A stretch of DNA of 64,000 nt from Nocardioides sp. Root190 (GCF_001428565.1 NZ_LMIA01000013.1:165030-229029); one strand, 5' to 3'. Counted from the stretch's first letter, positions 36,329-46,250 are shown. A program made the numbers and translations. The notes: generated by a model from the letters alone, not told the origin.

Positions 36329-37057
36329 TCAGCCGACCCGGTCCCAGCCGCGGCGGGGGCGGTGGCTGCCCAGGCCCTGGTCGTCGCGGCTCCGGTAGAC
36401 GATGTAGGGGCGGGTGAGGTAGCCCAGCGGGGCGCTGAAGACGTGCACGAGCCGGGTGAACGGCCAGAGCGCGAAGAGCGCGAAGGCGACCAGCGCATGG
36501 AGCTGGAAGCCGAGCGGTGCCTCACCCATCAGGTCGGCGTCGGGCTGGAACGCCAGGAACGAGCGGTACCAGACCGAGACTCCCTCGCGGTAGTTGTACT
36601 CACCGCCGAGGGTGAGGATCGAGCCCGCGATGGTGTTCCACATGCCGAGGACGATCGCCGCGGCGAGGAAGGCGTACATGACCTTGTCCATGACGGTCGT
36701 CGCGGAGAACACGGGTCCGACCGTGCGGCGGCGGTAGATCAGGATCACCATGCCGACCACGGCCATGATGCCTGCGAGCAGGCCGCCGCCCACGGCCACC
36801 ACGTGGTAGGCCTCGTGGCTGATGCCGACCGCGTCGGTCCACGACTGCGGGATCAGCAGGCCGATCACGTGGCCGCCGACGACGCCGAGCATCCCGAAGT
36901 GGAACAGCGGGCTGCCGATGCGCAGCAGCCGGTTCTCGTAGAGCTGGCTGGACCGGGTGGTCCAGCCGAACTTGTCGTAGCGGTAGCGCCATACGTGGCC
37001 GACGACGAACGTCGTCAGGCAGACGTAGGGCACCACGACGAAGAAGAACTCGTTCAT
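36329..37057 (-). CDS. narI: respiratory nitrate reductase gamma subunit (cytochrome b)
   Basis: 242 residues with five transmembrane helices. The heme b ligands are visible as His in HVWRYRYD, LFHFGMLGVVGGHVIG and the C-terminal LHALVAFALFALWPFTRLVHVFS. The ATG at 37057 overlaps the narJ stop. NarI takes electrons from quinol and passes them by two hemes to NarH. The C-terminal tail (YIVYRSRDDQGLGSHRPRRG) is the usual one for actinobacteria. All five nar genes are in order on the same strand. Confidence 0.95.
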   Translation of the reverse strand: MNEFFFVVVPYVCLTTFVVGHVWRYRYDKFGWTTRSSQLYENRLLRIGSPLFHFGMLGVVGGHVIGLLIPQSWTDAVGISHEAYHVVAVGGGLLAGIMAVVGMVILIYRRRTVGPVFSATTVMDKVMYAFLAAAIVLGMWNTIAGSILTLGGEYNYREGVSVWYRSFLAFQPDADLMGEAPLGFQLHALVAFALFALWPFTRLVHVFSAPLGYLTRPYIVYRSRDDQGLGSHRPRRGWDRVG

Positions 37058-37749
37058 CGGCGTGCTCCCGGGAAGGACGGCATGGGCAGGAGGGTGGTCT
37101 CCGAGGAGGCCCCCGGGCTGAACTGCGGAGCGGCGAAGGGCGCCAGCCCCACCTCCTCCTCCGGCGGGCCCTCGGCGGCGAGGCGACGTACGGCGTCCCG
37201 CTCGTCGCCGCGCAGCGGCGGCAGGGTGGCGCTGACCGCGTCGATCAGCGGCGCCCAGGGCGAGGACATGTCCGCCAGCGAGACCCGCAGCAGCTCCAGG
37301 CCCGCCCGGTGGTCGAGCATCAGCTGCCGGCCGCGCTCCTGGTCGACGGTCGCCGCGAACTCCAGCACCACGCACAGGTGGTCGGGCAGCTCGGAGTCGG
37401 TCAGCTCGAAGCCGGCCTCGAGATAGGTCTGCTTGAAGCGCAGCAGGGCCATCCCCCGCTTGCGGGTGTCGCCGTGGGCGAAGTAGGTCAGGAACAGGTT
37501 GCACCGGCGACGGTTGTCGAAGGTCTCGACGTACTCGGCCTGGAGCTCGGCCAGCGACGCCCGCTCCAGGTGGCCGGCGAACCCTCGGATCGAGTCCCCG
37601 ATGCCGACCGGCAGCCGCTGGGAGGCGGTGCGGATCACCTCGAGTCGTCCGAGCATCTCCTCGTCCGGGTAGTCCAGCAGCAGCGAGACCGACTGCCAGG
37701 CGATCGTCAGCTGGTGCACCGCCAGCGCGCCCTTCGACCGGCGGCTCAC
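37054..37749 (-). CDS. narJ: nitrate reductase molybdenum cofactor assembly chaperone
   Basis: 231 residues from a GTG that overlaps the narH stop; the longer upstream frame is a shadow of narH. Typical NarJ features are present: SVSLLLDYPDEEML, the helical core LAELQAEYVETFDNRRRCNLFLTYFAHGDTRKRG and the conserved SELPDHLCVVLEF motif. NarJ binds the NarG signal region and is needed for cofactor insertion; it is not part of the final complex. The C-terminal Pro/Glu-rich tail is normal for actinobacterial NarJ. Confidence 0.95.
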   Translation of the reverse strand: MSRRSKGALAVHQLTIAWQSVSLLLDYPDEEMLGRLEVIRTASQRLPVGIGDSIRGFAGHLERASLAELQAEYVETFDNRRRCNLFLTYFAHGDTRKRGMALLRFKQTYLEAGFELTDSELPDHLCVVLEFAATVDQERGRQLMLDHRAGLELLRVSLADMSSPWAPLIDAVSATLPPLRGDERDAVRRLAAEGPPEEEVGLAPFAAPQFSPGASSETTLLPMPSFPGARR

Positions 37750-39395
37750 GAGTCCTTCCCCTGCGGCGGGAAGAGGCCGGAGGGCGTGCCTCTGCCGTCC
37801 CAGTTGAGCAGGTTGACTCGGCCGCTCTTGTCGGCGGGGCTCGCCACGGTGTCGGAGGTCTGACGGTCCTTCAGCGCCTGGAAGTTCTCGGCCGCGAGCG
37901 GCGTCGGCATCCCGGAGCCCTCGCCGAACAGGTCCTGCTGCCCGCCGCCGTAGTCCTGGACCGCGCACTCGGTCGCCAGCTCCTCGAGCGCGTGCGCCTG
38001 CTCGGCGTGCGCCGGCGGGATCACGTAGCGCTCGTCGTACTTGGCGATGGCCAGCAGGCGGTACATGTCGTACATGTCCTCCTCGCTCATCCCGACCGCG
38101 GCCGGGATCGAGCCGTCGGGGTCGCGGCCCATGTTGATGTCCCGCATGTAGCAGCGCATCGCGGCGAGCTTCTTCAGCACCAGGTCGACCGGCGCGACGT
38201 CACCGGCGGTGAACAGCTCCGCGAGGTACTCGATGGGGATCCGCAGCGCGTCGATGGCCGCGAAGAGGTTCCCCTTGTCCTCGGCGTCCTCCCCGGTCTC
38301 CTGCACGACGTCGACCACGGGCGAGAGGGGCGGGATGTACCAGACCATCGGCATCGTGCGGTACTCCGGGTGCAGCGGCAGCGCGACCTTGTAGGTGTTG
38401 ATCAGCGCGTAGATCGGCGAGCGCTGCGCCGCGTCGACCCAGTCGCGGGCGATCCCGGCCTCCTCGGACGCGCGCATGACCTCGGGGTCGAACGGGTCCA
38501 GGAAGACCTCACGCTGGGCCTCGTACAACCCCTGGTCGTCGGTCGTGGAGGCCGCCTCGAGCACCTTGTCGGCGTCGTACAGCATGAGGCCGATGTAGCG
38601 CAGCCGGCCCACGCAGGTCTCCGAGCAGACCGTCGGCAGGCCGACCTCGATGCGCGGGAAGCAGAAGGTGCACTTCTCGGCCTTGCCGGTCTTGTGGTTG
38701 AAGTAGATCTTCTTGTACGGGCAGCCGGAGACACACATGCGCCAGCCGCGGCACTTGTCCTGGTCCACCAGGACGATGCCGTCCTCCTCGCGCTTGTAGA
38801 TCGCGCCGCTGGGGCACGACGCGGCGCACGAGGGGTTGAGGCAGTGTTCGCAGATGCGCGGGAGGTAGAACATGAAGGTCTGCTCGAACTCGAACTTCAC
38901 CTTGTCGCCGATCTTCTTCAGCATCGGGTCGAGGTGCGCGGTGGCGGTGGACCCGCCGAGGTCGTCGTCCCAGTTGGCGGACCACTCGATCTTCATGTTC
39001 TTGCCCGAGATCAGCGACTTCGGCCGCGCAACGGGCGTGTGCTCCTGGGCTGGCGCGTCGGTGAGCGTGGAGTAGTCGTAGGTCCACGGCTCGTAGTACT
39101 CCCCGATCGAGGGGAGCTTGGGGTTGGAGAAGATCGTCGCCAGCTTCTTGAACCGGCCACCGCCCTTGAGCGCGAGCCGCCCGCGCTTGTTGAGCTCCCA
39201 GCCGCCCTTCCACTTCTCCTGGTCCTCGTAGGTGCGGGGATAGCCGAGCCCGGGCCGGGTCTCGACGTTGTTGAACCAGATGTACTCGGTTCCGGTCCGG
39301 TTGGTCCACGCCTGCTTGCAGGTCACCGAGCAGGTGTGGCACCCGATGCACTTGTCGAGGTTCATCACCATCGCCATCTGGGCCATGACGCGCAT
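37746..39395 (-). CDS. narH: respiratory nitrate reductase beta subunit
   Basis: 549 residues. Four Fe-S clusters are bound through CIGCHTCSVTCKQ (C16, C19, C22, C26), CEHCLNPSCAASCPSG, CRGWRMCVSGCPYKK (the Trp in place of a Cys marks the 3Fe-4S site of NarH) and the KCTFCFPR pair. The C-terminal NarH extension is present (residues about 350-500, for example PEYRTMPMVWYIPPLSP). It carries electrons from NarI to NarG. The start is one base past the narG stop, giving tight coupling. Confidence 0.96.
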   Translation of the reverse strand: MRVMAQMAMVMNLDKCIGCHTCSVTCKQAWTNRTGTEYIWFNNVETRPGLGYPRTYEDQEKWKGGWELNKRGRLALKGGGRFKKLATIFSNPKLPSIGEYYEPWTYDYSTLTDAPAQEHTPVARPKSLISGKNMKIEWSANWDDDLGGSTATAHLDPMLKKIGDKVKFEFEQTFMFYLPRICEHCLNPSCAASCPSGAIYKREEDGIVLVDQDKCRGWRMCVSGCPYKKIYFNHKTGKAEKCTFCFPRIEVGLPTVCSETCVGRLRYIGLMLYDADKVLEAASTTDDQGLYEAQREVFLDPFDPEVMRASEEAGIARDWVDAAQRSPIYALINTYKVALPLHPEYRTMPMVWYIPPLSPVVDVVQETGEDAEDKGNLFAAIDALRIPIEYLAELFTAGDVAPVDLVLKKLAAMRCYMRDINMGRDPDGSIPAAVGMSEEDMYDMYRLLAIAKYDERYVIPPAHAEQAHALEELATECAVQDYGGGQQDLFGEGSGMPTPLAAENFQALKDRQTSDTVASPADKSGRVNLLNWDGRGTPSGLFPPQGKDS

Positions 39396-39396
39396 G

Positions 39397-42300
39397 TCAG
39401 TACTCCACGTTCTGTGAGCGCTTGCGGATGATGGTGACCTCGTCGCGCTGGTTGCCCGTGGGGCCGAGGTAGTTGAATGCGAAGGCCAGCTGGGCGTAGC
39501 CGCCGATGAGGTGCGACGGCTTGACCAGGAGCCGGGTGAGCGAGTTGTGGATGCCCCCGCGCTTGCCGGAGGTCTCGGCGATCGGTACGTCGATGAGCCG
39601 GTCCTGGGCGTGGTACATGTACACCGTGCCCTCGGGCATCCGGTGCGACACGATGGCCCGGGCGACGACGACGCCGTTGCGGTTGACCGCCTCGATCCAG
39701 TCGTTGTCGACGATCCCGACCTTGGCGGCGTCGCGGTCGCTCATCCAGATGTTCTGACCGCCGCGCGAGAGCGAGAGCATGAACAGGTTGTCCTGGTACT
39801 CGGAGTGGATCGACCACTTGTTGTGCGGGGTCAGGTAGCGCACGGTGAGGCCCTCCACCTCCGCCCCGCTCCCGTCCGAGACGGTGCCGAGCTGGGGCTC
39901 CGCGAAGAGCGCAGCCATGTTGAGGGGCGGCCGGTAGACCGGCAGTCCCTCCCCTAGCTCGGTCATCCAGTCGTGGTCGAGGTAGAAGTGCATGCGCCCG
40001 GTCAGGGTGTGCCAGGGTTTCTTGCGCTCCACGTTGATCGTGAACGGCGAGTAGCGCCGTCCGCCGGTCTCGGAGCCCGACCACTCCGGCGAGGTGATGA
40101 CCGGGACCGGTGGGCCCTGGGTGTCGGCGAAGGTGATCTGCTTGCCCTCGTGCTCGGCGGCCAGGTCTGCCAGCTGGACGCCGGTGCGCTTCTCGAGGGT
40201 CTTGAAGCCCTGCACCGCGAGATGGCCGTTGGTGGTCCCCGACATCGCGAGGATCGCCTCGCACACGTGGACGTCGCGCTTGAGCGAGGGGCGGCCGTCG
40301 GCGACCCCGCCGCGGACGGCGCCGTTCTTGTGGCGCAGGTAGTCGACCTGCTTGCCGAGCTCGAAGGTCACGCCCTTGGTGGTGGCGCCGAGGGTGTCCA
40401 TCAGCGGGCCGAGGGCGTTCATCTTCTCGTAGACGGCGCCGTAGTCGCGCTCCACCTCGACCAGCTTGGGCATGGTCACGCCGGGCACGGGCTCGCACTC
40501 CCCCTTCTTCCAGTCGCGTACGACGCCGTGCGGGTTGGCCATCGCGTCCGGGGTGTCGTGGGTGAGCGCCACCGCCACGACGTCCTTGCGTACGCCGAGG
40601 TGGGTCTCGGCCAGCTCGCTGAACCGCTTGGCGATGGTCTGCCAGGCGTCCCAGTCGGTGCGGGTCTGCCACGGTGGGGCGATCGCCGGGTTGAACGAGT
40701 GCACGAAGGGGTGCATGTCGGTGGTGTTGAGGTCGTGCTTCTCGTACCAGGTCGCCGCCGGTAGGACGACGTCGGAGAAGATCGTCGTGCTGGTCTGCCG
40801 GAAGTCGATCGTCATGAGCAGGTCGAGCTTGCCCTCGGGCGCCTCGTCACGCCAGGTCACGTCGACCGGGCGGTGCTCCTCGGGCGTCTCGGTGGCCCGC
40901 ACCGAGGAGTCGGTGCCGAGCAGGTGCTTGAGGAAGTACTCGTTGCCCTTGCCCGAGGACCCGAGCAGGTTGGCGCGCCAGATCGAGAGGATGCGCGGGT
41001 AGTTCTGCGGCGCGTCGGGGTCCTCACCGGCGAAGTCGAGGTCGCCGGACTTCAGCTGGTCGACGACGTACTCCCCCACCGGCTTGCCGGCGGCGGCCGC
41101 GTCGTCGCTGAGGTCGAGCGGGTTGCGGTCGAACGTCGGGTAGGACGGCATCCACCCCATCCGCGCGCTCTGGGCGATGACGTCGGCGGTGGACTTGCCC
41201 GCGAGCTGGCCCTTGCCGGTCGTGGCCGACAGCGTGTCGGCGCCGAACTGGTCGTAGCGGAACTGGTCGGTGTGGAGGTACCAGAACGCCGTCTGGATCA
41301 TGTTGCGCGGCGGCCTGTTCCAGTCGAGCGCGTTGGCGATCTGCGTGTAGCCCGTGATCGGGCGGACCTTCTCCTGCCCGACGTAGTGCGCCCAGCCACC
41401 GCCGTTGACACCCTGGCAGCCGGTCAGGTTGGTCAGGGTCAGGAACGCGCGATAGATCGTGTCGGAGTGGAACCAGTGGTTGGTGCCCGCGCCCATCACG
41501 ATCATCGAGCGACCGCGCGACTCCTCGGCGTTGGCCGCGAACTCGCGGCCGATCCGGGCCGCCGTCGCTGCCGGCACGCCGGTGATCGCCTCCTGCCACG
41601 CCGGTGTGTACGGCGCACTCGCGTCGTCGTAGCCCGAGGCCCACTCGCCCGGCAGGCTCCGTCCGCCCGCGCTGCGCCCCACGCCGTACTGCGCGAGGAG
41701 GAGGTCGAAGACCGTGGTCACGAGGTGGCCGTCGACGCGGCGCACGGGCACCCCCCGGGGCAGGTCGGCGGCGGCGCCGTCGGCGGTGTCGAAGCGCGGC
41801 ATCCGCACGGTGACGGCCTCGGCGGTGTCGTCGAGCAGCGTGAGCATCGGGTCGACGTCCCCGAGGTCGAGGTTCCACTTGCCGACGCCGGCCTCGCCGT
41901 AGCGGTGCCCCAGGGAGCCGTGGGGCACCACGGCCTCACCGGTGCGCGCGTCGATCAGGACGGTCTTGAAGGCGGCGTTCTCATCGCTCTCGTGGCCGGC
42001 CAGGTCCGAGGCGGTCAGGAACTTGCCCGCGGTGAAGGTGCCGTCGGCGCTCTCGTCCAGACGGACCAGGTGGGGCAGGTCGGTGTAGCTCTTCACATAC
42101 TCGGTGAAGTACGGCGTCTGCTTGTCGACGAAGAACTCCTGGAGCACCACGTGGCCCATCGCCATCGCGAGCGCCGCGTCCGTGCCCGGCTTGGCCGCGA
42201 GCCACTCGTCGGCGAACTTCACGTTGTCGGCGTAGTCCGGCGCCACCGCGACGACCTTCTGGCCGCGGTAGCGCGCCTCGGTCATCCAGTGCGCGTCAGG

Positions 42301-43128
42301 CGTGCGGGTCACGGGCAGGTTGGAGCCCCACATGATCAGGTACCCGGCGTTCCACCAGTCCCCCGACTCGGGTACGTCGGTCTGGTCACCGAAGACCTGC
42401 GGCGAAGCCACCGGCAGGTCGGCGTACCAGTCGTAGAAGCTCAGCATCGAGCCTCCGATGAGGTTCACGAACCTGGCCCCGGAGGCGTGCGAGACCATCG
42501 ACATCGCGGGGATCGGGGAGAAGCCCGCGACCCGGTCGGGTCCGTACTCCTTGATGGTGTGCACGTGGGCGGCGGCGACGATCTCGGCTGCCTCGTCCCA
42601 CGTGGCCCGCACCAAACCACCCTTGCCGCGGGCGGACTTGTAGGCCTTGGCCCGCTGGGGGTTCTCCACGATGTGCGCCCAGGCCTTGACCGGGTCACCG
42701 CCGTGCTGCGCCTTCGCCTCGCGGAACATCTGCAGCAGGACCCCGCGGACGTAGGGGTAGCGCACCCGCGTCGGCGAGTAGGTGTACCAGGAGAAGGCCG
42801 CGCCCCGCGGGCAGCCCCGCGGCTCGTACTCCGGCGAGTCCGGCCCCACCGACGGGTAGTCGGTCTGCTGGGTCTCCCAGGTGATGATCCCGTCCTTGAC
42901 ATAGACCTTCCACGAGCACGAGCCCGTGCAGTTGACGCCGTGGGTCGAGCGCACGACCTTGTCGTGGCTCCAGCGGTCACGGTAGAAGTCGTCGGCCTCG
43001 CGACCGCCCTTCTTGGTCAGTGTCCGGAGATCCTCGGACACGGTGCCCTTGGTGAAGAACCGGCGGCTGCGCACGAGAGCGTCGGCCAGCCCTCCGTCGA
43101 TCCCGAGGTCCTGGCGGGGCTTGGTCAC
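39397..43128 (-). CDS. narG: respiratory nitrate reductase alpha subunit
   Basis: 1,243 residues, the normal NarG length, from a GTG overlapping the narK stop. The N-terminal FS0 site is HGVNCTGSCSWKVY (H63, C67, C71) with a further Cys in EPRGCPRG. The molybdenum ligand Asp lies in the region PVASPQVFGDQTDVPESGDWWNAGYLIMWG, matching NarG. The C-terminal Molydop_binding domain ends with FNYLGPTGNQRDE. There is no Tat signal in the mature sense, so it is the membrane-bound cytoplasmic-facing enzyme that reduces nitrate to nitrite with electrons from quinol. The frame is intact. Confidence 0.96.
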   Translation of the reverse strand: MTKPRQDLGIDGGLADALVRSRRFFTKGTVSEDLRTLTKKGGREADDFYRDRWSHDKVVRSTHGVNCTGSCSWKVYVKDGIITWETQQTDYPSVGPDSPEYEPRGCPRGAAFSWYTYSPTRVRYPYVRGVLLQMFREAKAQHGGDPVKAWAHIVENPQRAKAYKSARGKGGLVRATWDEAAEIVAAAHVHTIKEYGPDRVAGFSPIPAMSMVSHASGARFVNLIGGSMLSFYDWYADLPVASPQVFGDQTDVPESGDWWNAGYLIMWGSNLPVTRTPDAHWMTEARYRGQKVVAVAPDYADNVKFADEWLAAKPGTDAALAMAMGHVVLQEFFVDKQTPYFTEYVKSYTDLPHLVRLDESADGTFTAGKFLTASDLAGHESDENAAFKTVLIDARTGEAVVPHGSLGHRYGEAGVGKWNLDLGDVDPMLTLLDDTAEAVTVRMPRFDTADGAAADLPRGVPVRRVDGHLVTTVFDLLLAQYGVGRSAGGRSLPGEWASGYDDASAPYTPAWQEAITGVPAATAARIGREFAANAEESRGRSMIVMGAGTNHWFHSDTIYRAFLTLTNLTGCQGVNGGGWAHYVGQEKVRPITGYTQIANALDWNRPPRNMIQTAFWYLHTDQFRYDQFGADTLSATTGKGQLAGKSTADVIAQSARMGWMPSYPTFDRNPLDLSDDAAAAGKPVGEYVVDQLKSGDLDFAGEDPDAPQNYPRILSIWRANLLGSSGKGNEYFLKHLLGTDSSVRATETPEEHRPVDVTWRDEAPEGKLDLLMTIDFRQTSTTIFSDVVLPAATWYEKHDLNTTDMHPFVHSFNPAIAPPWQTRTDWDAWQTIAKRFSELAETHLGVRKDVVAVALTHDTPDAMANPHGVVRDWKKGECEPVPGVTMPKLVEVERDYGAVYEKMNALGPLMDTLGATTKGVTFELGKQVDYLRHKNGAVRGGVADGRPSLKRDVHVCEAILAMSGTTNGHLAVQGFKTLEKRTGVQLADLAAEHEGKQITFADTQGPPVPVITSPEWSGSETGGRRYSPFTINVERKKPWHTLTGRMHFYLDHDWMTELGEGLPVYRPPLNMAALFAEPQLGTVSDGSGAEVEGLTVRYLTPHNKWSIHSEYQDNLFMLSLSRGGQNIWMSDRDAAKVGIVDNDWIEAVNRNGVVVARAIVSHRMPEGTVYMYHAQDRLIDVPIAETSGKRGGIHNSLTRLLVKPSHLIGGYAQLAFAFNYLGPTGNQRDEVTIIRKRSQNVEY

Positions 43129-44363
43129 GTGGTCTCCTGTGCCTGGGCGGTGCGGCGGACGATGGTCAGGGTGAGGACGAGGGTCAGCGCGGCGGCGAGG
43201 GCGAGCAGCCACAGCCCGATCGCGTAGGAGTCGGTGCGGCCGTAGACGTAGCCCATGACCAGCGGCGGCACGAACCCACCGAGCCCGCCGGCCGCGCCCA
43301 CCAGACCGGTCACGCCGCCGACCCGAGCAGGCTCGGTCACCTTCGCGATCAGCGCGAACGTCGCGCCGCTGCCGCTGCCCAGCGCGGCAGCCATCGCCAG
43401 GAACGCCGCGGTGCCGACGCCGTCCAGCGGCGGCGTGCCGGCCGAGATCGCGGCTCCGACGACCACCACGGCGTACCCCGAGGCCAGCACCGGGACGGCA
43501 CCGAAACGGTCGGAGAGCCAGCCGCCGACCGGGCGCATGATCACCGCGACGAGCACGAACCCCGCCATCCGGTTGGCGGCGTCGCTCGCGCTCAGGTCGT
43601 GGGCCGTCTTGAGATAGCTGGGCAGGTAGACCGAGAAGGCCACGTAGCCGCCGAACGCGACGGCGTAGAGCACGCAGGCCTGCCACGTGATGGCGAGGCG
43701 GGCGTTGGCCGAGAGACGAGTCGCCAGTGAGGTGCTGGGCACCACCCGACCCGGGGCGTCACGCAGCACGACCCACGCGACCACGGCGTAGACCGCGAGT
43801 GCGACAGCGGTGAGGAGGAACGGCGATCGGGTGCCGAGGCCGTCGTAGAGCTTCACCGTGGTGAGCGCGCTGATCGCCGTGCCGCCCATGCCGGCGCCGA
43901 ACACGCCGACGGCCAGTCCGCGACGCTCGGGCGGGAACCACGCGTTGACGAAGGGGACGCCGACCGCGAAGGCCGTGCCGCCGACGCCGAGGAAGAAGCC
44001 ACCGACGAGCAGCAGGGCGTAGGAGTCGAGGGCGAAGAACGCGATGAAGAGGATCGGGACGATCGTGGCCAGCGAGACCAGCGGGAACATCACGCGGCCG
44101 CCGTAGCGATCCGTCAGGGCGCCCACGATGATCCGGCCCAGCGAGCCGACGACGACCGGGACGGCGACGAGCAGCGCGACGTCGGACTCCGTCAGCGTCC
44201 CGAGGGTGCCCTCGTCGTGGAACAGCGGCCCGAGCGGGCTGAGCAGCGCCCACGCCCAGAAGTTCACGACGAACCCGAGGGTGGCCACCACCAGCATCAG
44301 CCACGGGGAGCCGGTACGTCTCTCCGTCCCGGCTCCCTGTCTTCGGACTTCGACCTGGTCCAT
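43125..44363 (-). CDS. narK: NarK-family nitrate/nitrite transporter (MFS)
   Basis: 412 residues with twelve hydrophobic helices. Nitrate-porter signatures are visible in helix 5 (GGFFLGVGGTAFAVGVPFVNAWFPPERRGLA) and helix 11 (VGGVTGLVGAAGGLGGFVPPLVMG). The MFS loop motif GRIIVGALTDRYGGR lies between helices 2 and 3. It imports nitrate and/or exports nitrite for the NarGHI complex, whose first gene overlaps its stop. The upstream 120 bases probably hold the operon promoter unless transcription begins before the cupin gene. I could not find a convincing FNR-type box there. Confidence 0.92.
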   Translation of the reverse strand: MDQVEVRRQGAGTERRTGSPWLMLVVATLGFVVNFWAWALLSPLGPLFHDEGTLGTLTESDVALLVAVPVVVGSLGRIIVGALTDRYGGRVMFPLVSLATIVPILFIAFFALDSYALLLVGGFFLGVGGTAFAVGVPFVNAWFPPERRGLAVGVFGAGMGGTAISALTTVKLYDGLGTRSPFLLTAVALAVYAVVAWVVLRDAPGRVVPSTSLATRLSANARLAITWQACVLYAVAFGGYVAFSVYLPSYLKTAHDLSASDAANRMAGFVLVAVIMRPVGGWLSDRFGAVPVLASGYAVVVVGAAISAGTPPLDGVGTAAFLAMAAALGSGSGATFALIAKVTEPARVGGVTGLVGAAGGLGGFVPPLVMGYVYGRTDSYAIGLWLLALAAALTLVLTLTIVRRTAQAQETT

Positions 44364-44485
44364 GCGTCACGCCTTCCGCTGAGATCACTTATGCGGCCGG
44401 TGGCCGCCTCCCCCCATTGGATGTTGGACGCGAGACCCGGCAGAAGGGACCAAGGTCCTCCGTAATCAGGTCGTTCGCGGGCGCG

Positions 44486-44818
44486 TCAGACCTGCACCGC
44501 GACGGTCAGCAGCACCACCGAGTCCTCGGTGGTCTCGAGCGAGTGCCGCGCGTCGGGGATGACCACGAGGTCACCCGTGGTCGCGGCATGCCGGTCGGCC
44601 CCCGCGACCAGGGTCACCGCGCCGGCCAGCACCTGCAGCGTCGCCTCGCCCGGGCTCTCGTGCTCGTCGAGCCGCTGCCCCGACGCGAGCGCGATCAACG
44701 TCTGTCGCAGCCGGTGCTCGTGACCACCGTGGACGGTGTGCGCGCTGCGACCGCTCGAGGCCTCACGCGCGATGTCGAGGTGCTGACGGACCAGGTCCGA
44801 GAGTGACTCTGCCTGCAT
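44486..44818 (-). CDS. cupin-domain protein upstream of nar operon
   Basis: 110 residues. A helical N-terminal segment (SLSDLVRQHLDIARE) precedes a single cupin barrel with VHGGHEHRLRQTLIAL (two His of the metal site), LDEHESPGEATLQVLAGAVTL and the PDARHSLET motif (last His). Small cupins of this type often sense or bind a metal or small ligand. Its frameshifted twin lies at 35472-35803, on the far side of the nar operon. It could be co-transcribed with narK, 122 bases away. The ligand is unknown. Confidence 0.8.
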   Translation of the reverse strand: MQAESLSDLVRQHLDIAREASSGRSAHTVHGGHEHRLRQTLIALASGQRLDEHESPGEATLQVLAGAVTLVAGADRHAATTGDLVVIPDARHSLETTEDSVVLLTVAVQV

Positions 44819-45644
44819 GTAACGACTCCTGGTGCGGCTCGCCGGGCACTTCCACCAGCACCATAGACCCCGCCGGAGGGCGTCAGGTCAGCTTGCCGTC
44901 GAGCACGCTCCATGCGTACGGCGTATTGCGGCTGGACATGCCCCGACTCGGACGGCTCAACCGGACGGCGGGCGGCGGGGTCACAAACACTGTCGGCGAG
45001 CTTCCAGACGTAGCCAGTGTTGGCCGTGGTTCTGCGTCCTGGTGAGGGCAGATTGAGGGCAACAGGAATCGTCAAGTGTCCTGCTCACGTCACTCGTCCG
45101 ATGCCGTGCAGCACTTGCGCCTTGGCTGTGAAACGTCGTCCTATCGACTGGCGCCGCCGACCATCGCGGCGAATGCCCCGCTCTGACTTACCAAAACCTT
45201 CCCGGCCTGAGTGAGCAGCCCTACACTGACAGAATTGGCAGTCGTTCCAAACCCGGGGCACGCCGAGGGCCCATCAGCACGGCGACGTTGAGTGATGGTG
45301 ATCGCGCGGACCGTCGCTCCGCGCAAACGTGACCAGCAGGACCTTGGCCGGCCCGGTTCCGGTCCATGTCGGACCGTGCTAGTTCGCATGATCGACCCCG
45401 CTCGCGAGGAAGCTGCGACGGAAGAGGCACGTCAGCGCGCCGAGGGGACGGGGGTATCGACGATGCAGCTGCACGGGCACCGACCGCCGTCACACTCCTC
45501 TCCCCCGACACCGAGGTCACGCGGGTGCACCAGACCAGCGCAATGGGTTCGTTCGTTCGCTGGGAACATCAGTGCTCCCGGGCCGGTCCGGACGCCACTG
45601 AGATAGCCGGATCCTCACTGAGGTGTCCGATGCGCGTAGCAGTT
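44819..45644. other. 825-base stretch without a supportable gene
   Basis: Several short frames exist but all are arginine- or serine-rich and none has a protein-like pattern or ribosome site. I see no tRNA, repeat or strong terminator. It may hold the regulatory region of the leftward cupin-nar unit near 44819-45000. Confidence 0.4.
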
Positions 45645-46250
45645 TCAGACGGGTCTCAGGAGCGCAACTAAGAACTCGGAGCCTTCGCTCCACGGACGCA
45701 GGTCCCACGTGGACAAGAGCAGCTCGGGCTCCAGCCCAACTTCGCGGGCGTCGGTCAGGAACGCAGAGAACTCGTAGTCACGGTCGGCCCCGAAGCCGAT
45801 GACGACCCGTCCCTCAGCATGGACGTGACTTCTGAGGCGCCGCAGCACCTCGACGCGAGTGCTCGGCGCAAGAAACGTCATCACGTTTCCGGCACAGACG
45901 ATGGCATCGAAGCGCTCGGACATACTGCGCGCCGGCAGGTCAAGCTCCGCCAGGTCCTCGACGATCCAGCGTGGGCCCGGGTGATCCTGGACCGCGGCCT
46001 CGATCAGCACCGGATCGACATCGACGCCGGTCACGTCATGCCCGAGTTGGGCCAGCTCTGCTCCCACGCGCCCAGGGCCGCAGCCCGCATCGAGGATGCG
46101 CGCCCCACGCGGCACCATCGCGTCGACCAGACGGGCCTCGCCAGCCAGGTCACGACCGGCCGCTGCCATCGAACGGAAGCGCTCGACGTACCAAGACGAG
46201 TGGTTCTGGTCCGCCGCAACCTTCCGCATCCAAGAACTCTGTTCCACCAT
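45645..46250 (-). CDS. class I SAM-dependent methyltransferase
   Basis: 201 residues. Motif I is ARILDAGCGPGRVGAELA, motif post-I is VTGVDVDPVLIEAA and the later motif FDAIVCAGNVMTFLA is typical of Methyltransf_25/UbiE-like folds. The N-terminus (SSWYVERFRSMAAAGRDLAGEARLVDAM) is the usual helical cap in actinobacterial members. The substrate is not shown by sequence. It stands alone: no coupling to neighbours on either side. Confidence 0.82.
   Translation of the reverse strand: MVEQSSWMRKVAADQNHSSWYVERFRSMAAAGRDLAGEARLVDAMVPRGARILDAGCGPGRVGAELAQLGHDVTGVDVDPVLIEAAVQDHPGPRWIVEDLAELDLPARSMSERFDAIVCAGNVMTFLAPSTRVEVLRRLRSHVHAEGRVVIGFGADRDYEFSAFLTDAREVGLEPELLLSTWDLRPWSEGSEFLVALLRPV

Noticed and set aside
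40873..43227. 784-codon forward open frame opposite narG
   Set aside because: narG is certain on the other strand; the forward frame mirrors its codon bias.
43129..43686. Extension of narG upstream of 43128
   Set aside because: The extra residues are a shadow of narK, and the NarG N-terminus begins at the GTG that overlaps the narK stop.
44364..44485. FNR- or NarL-type box upstream of narK
   Set aside because: No sequence close to TTGATnnnnATCAA or a paired NarL heptamer could be found.
45213..45260. Possible tRNA or att fragment
   Set aside because: A TTCCAAA-like stretch looked like a T-arm, but no acceptor or anticodon stem could be formed.
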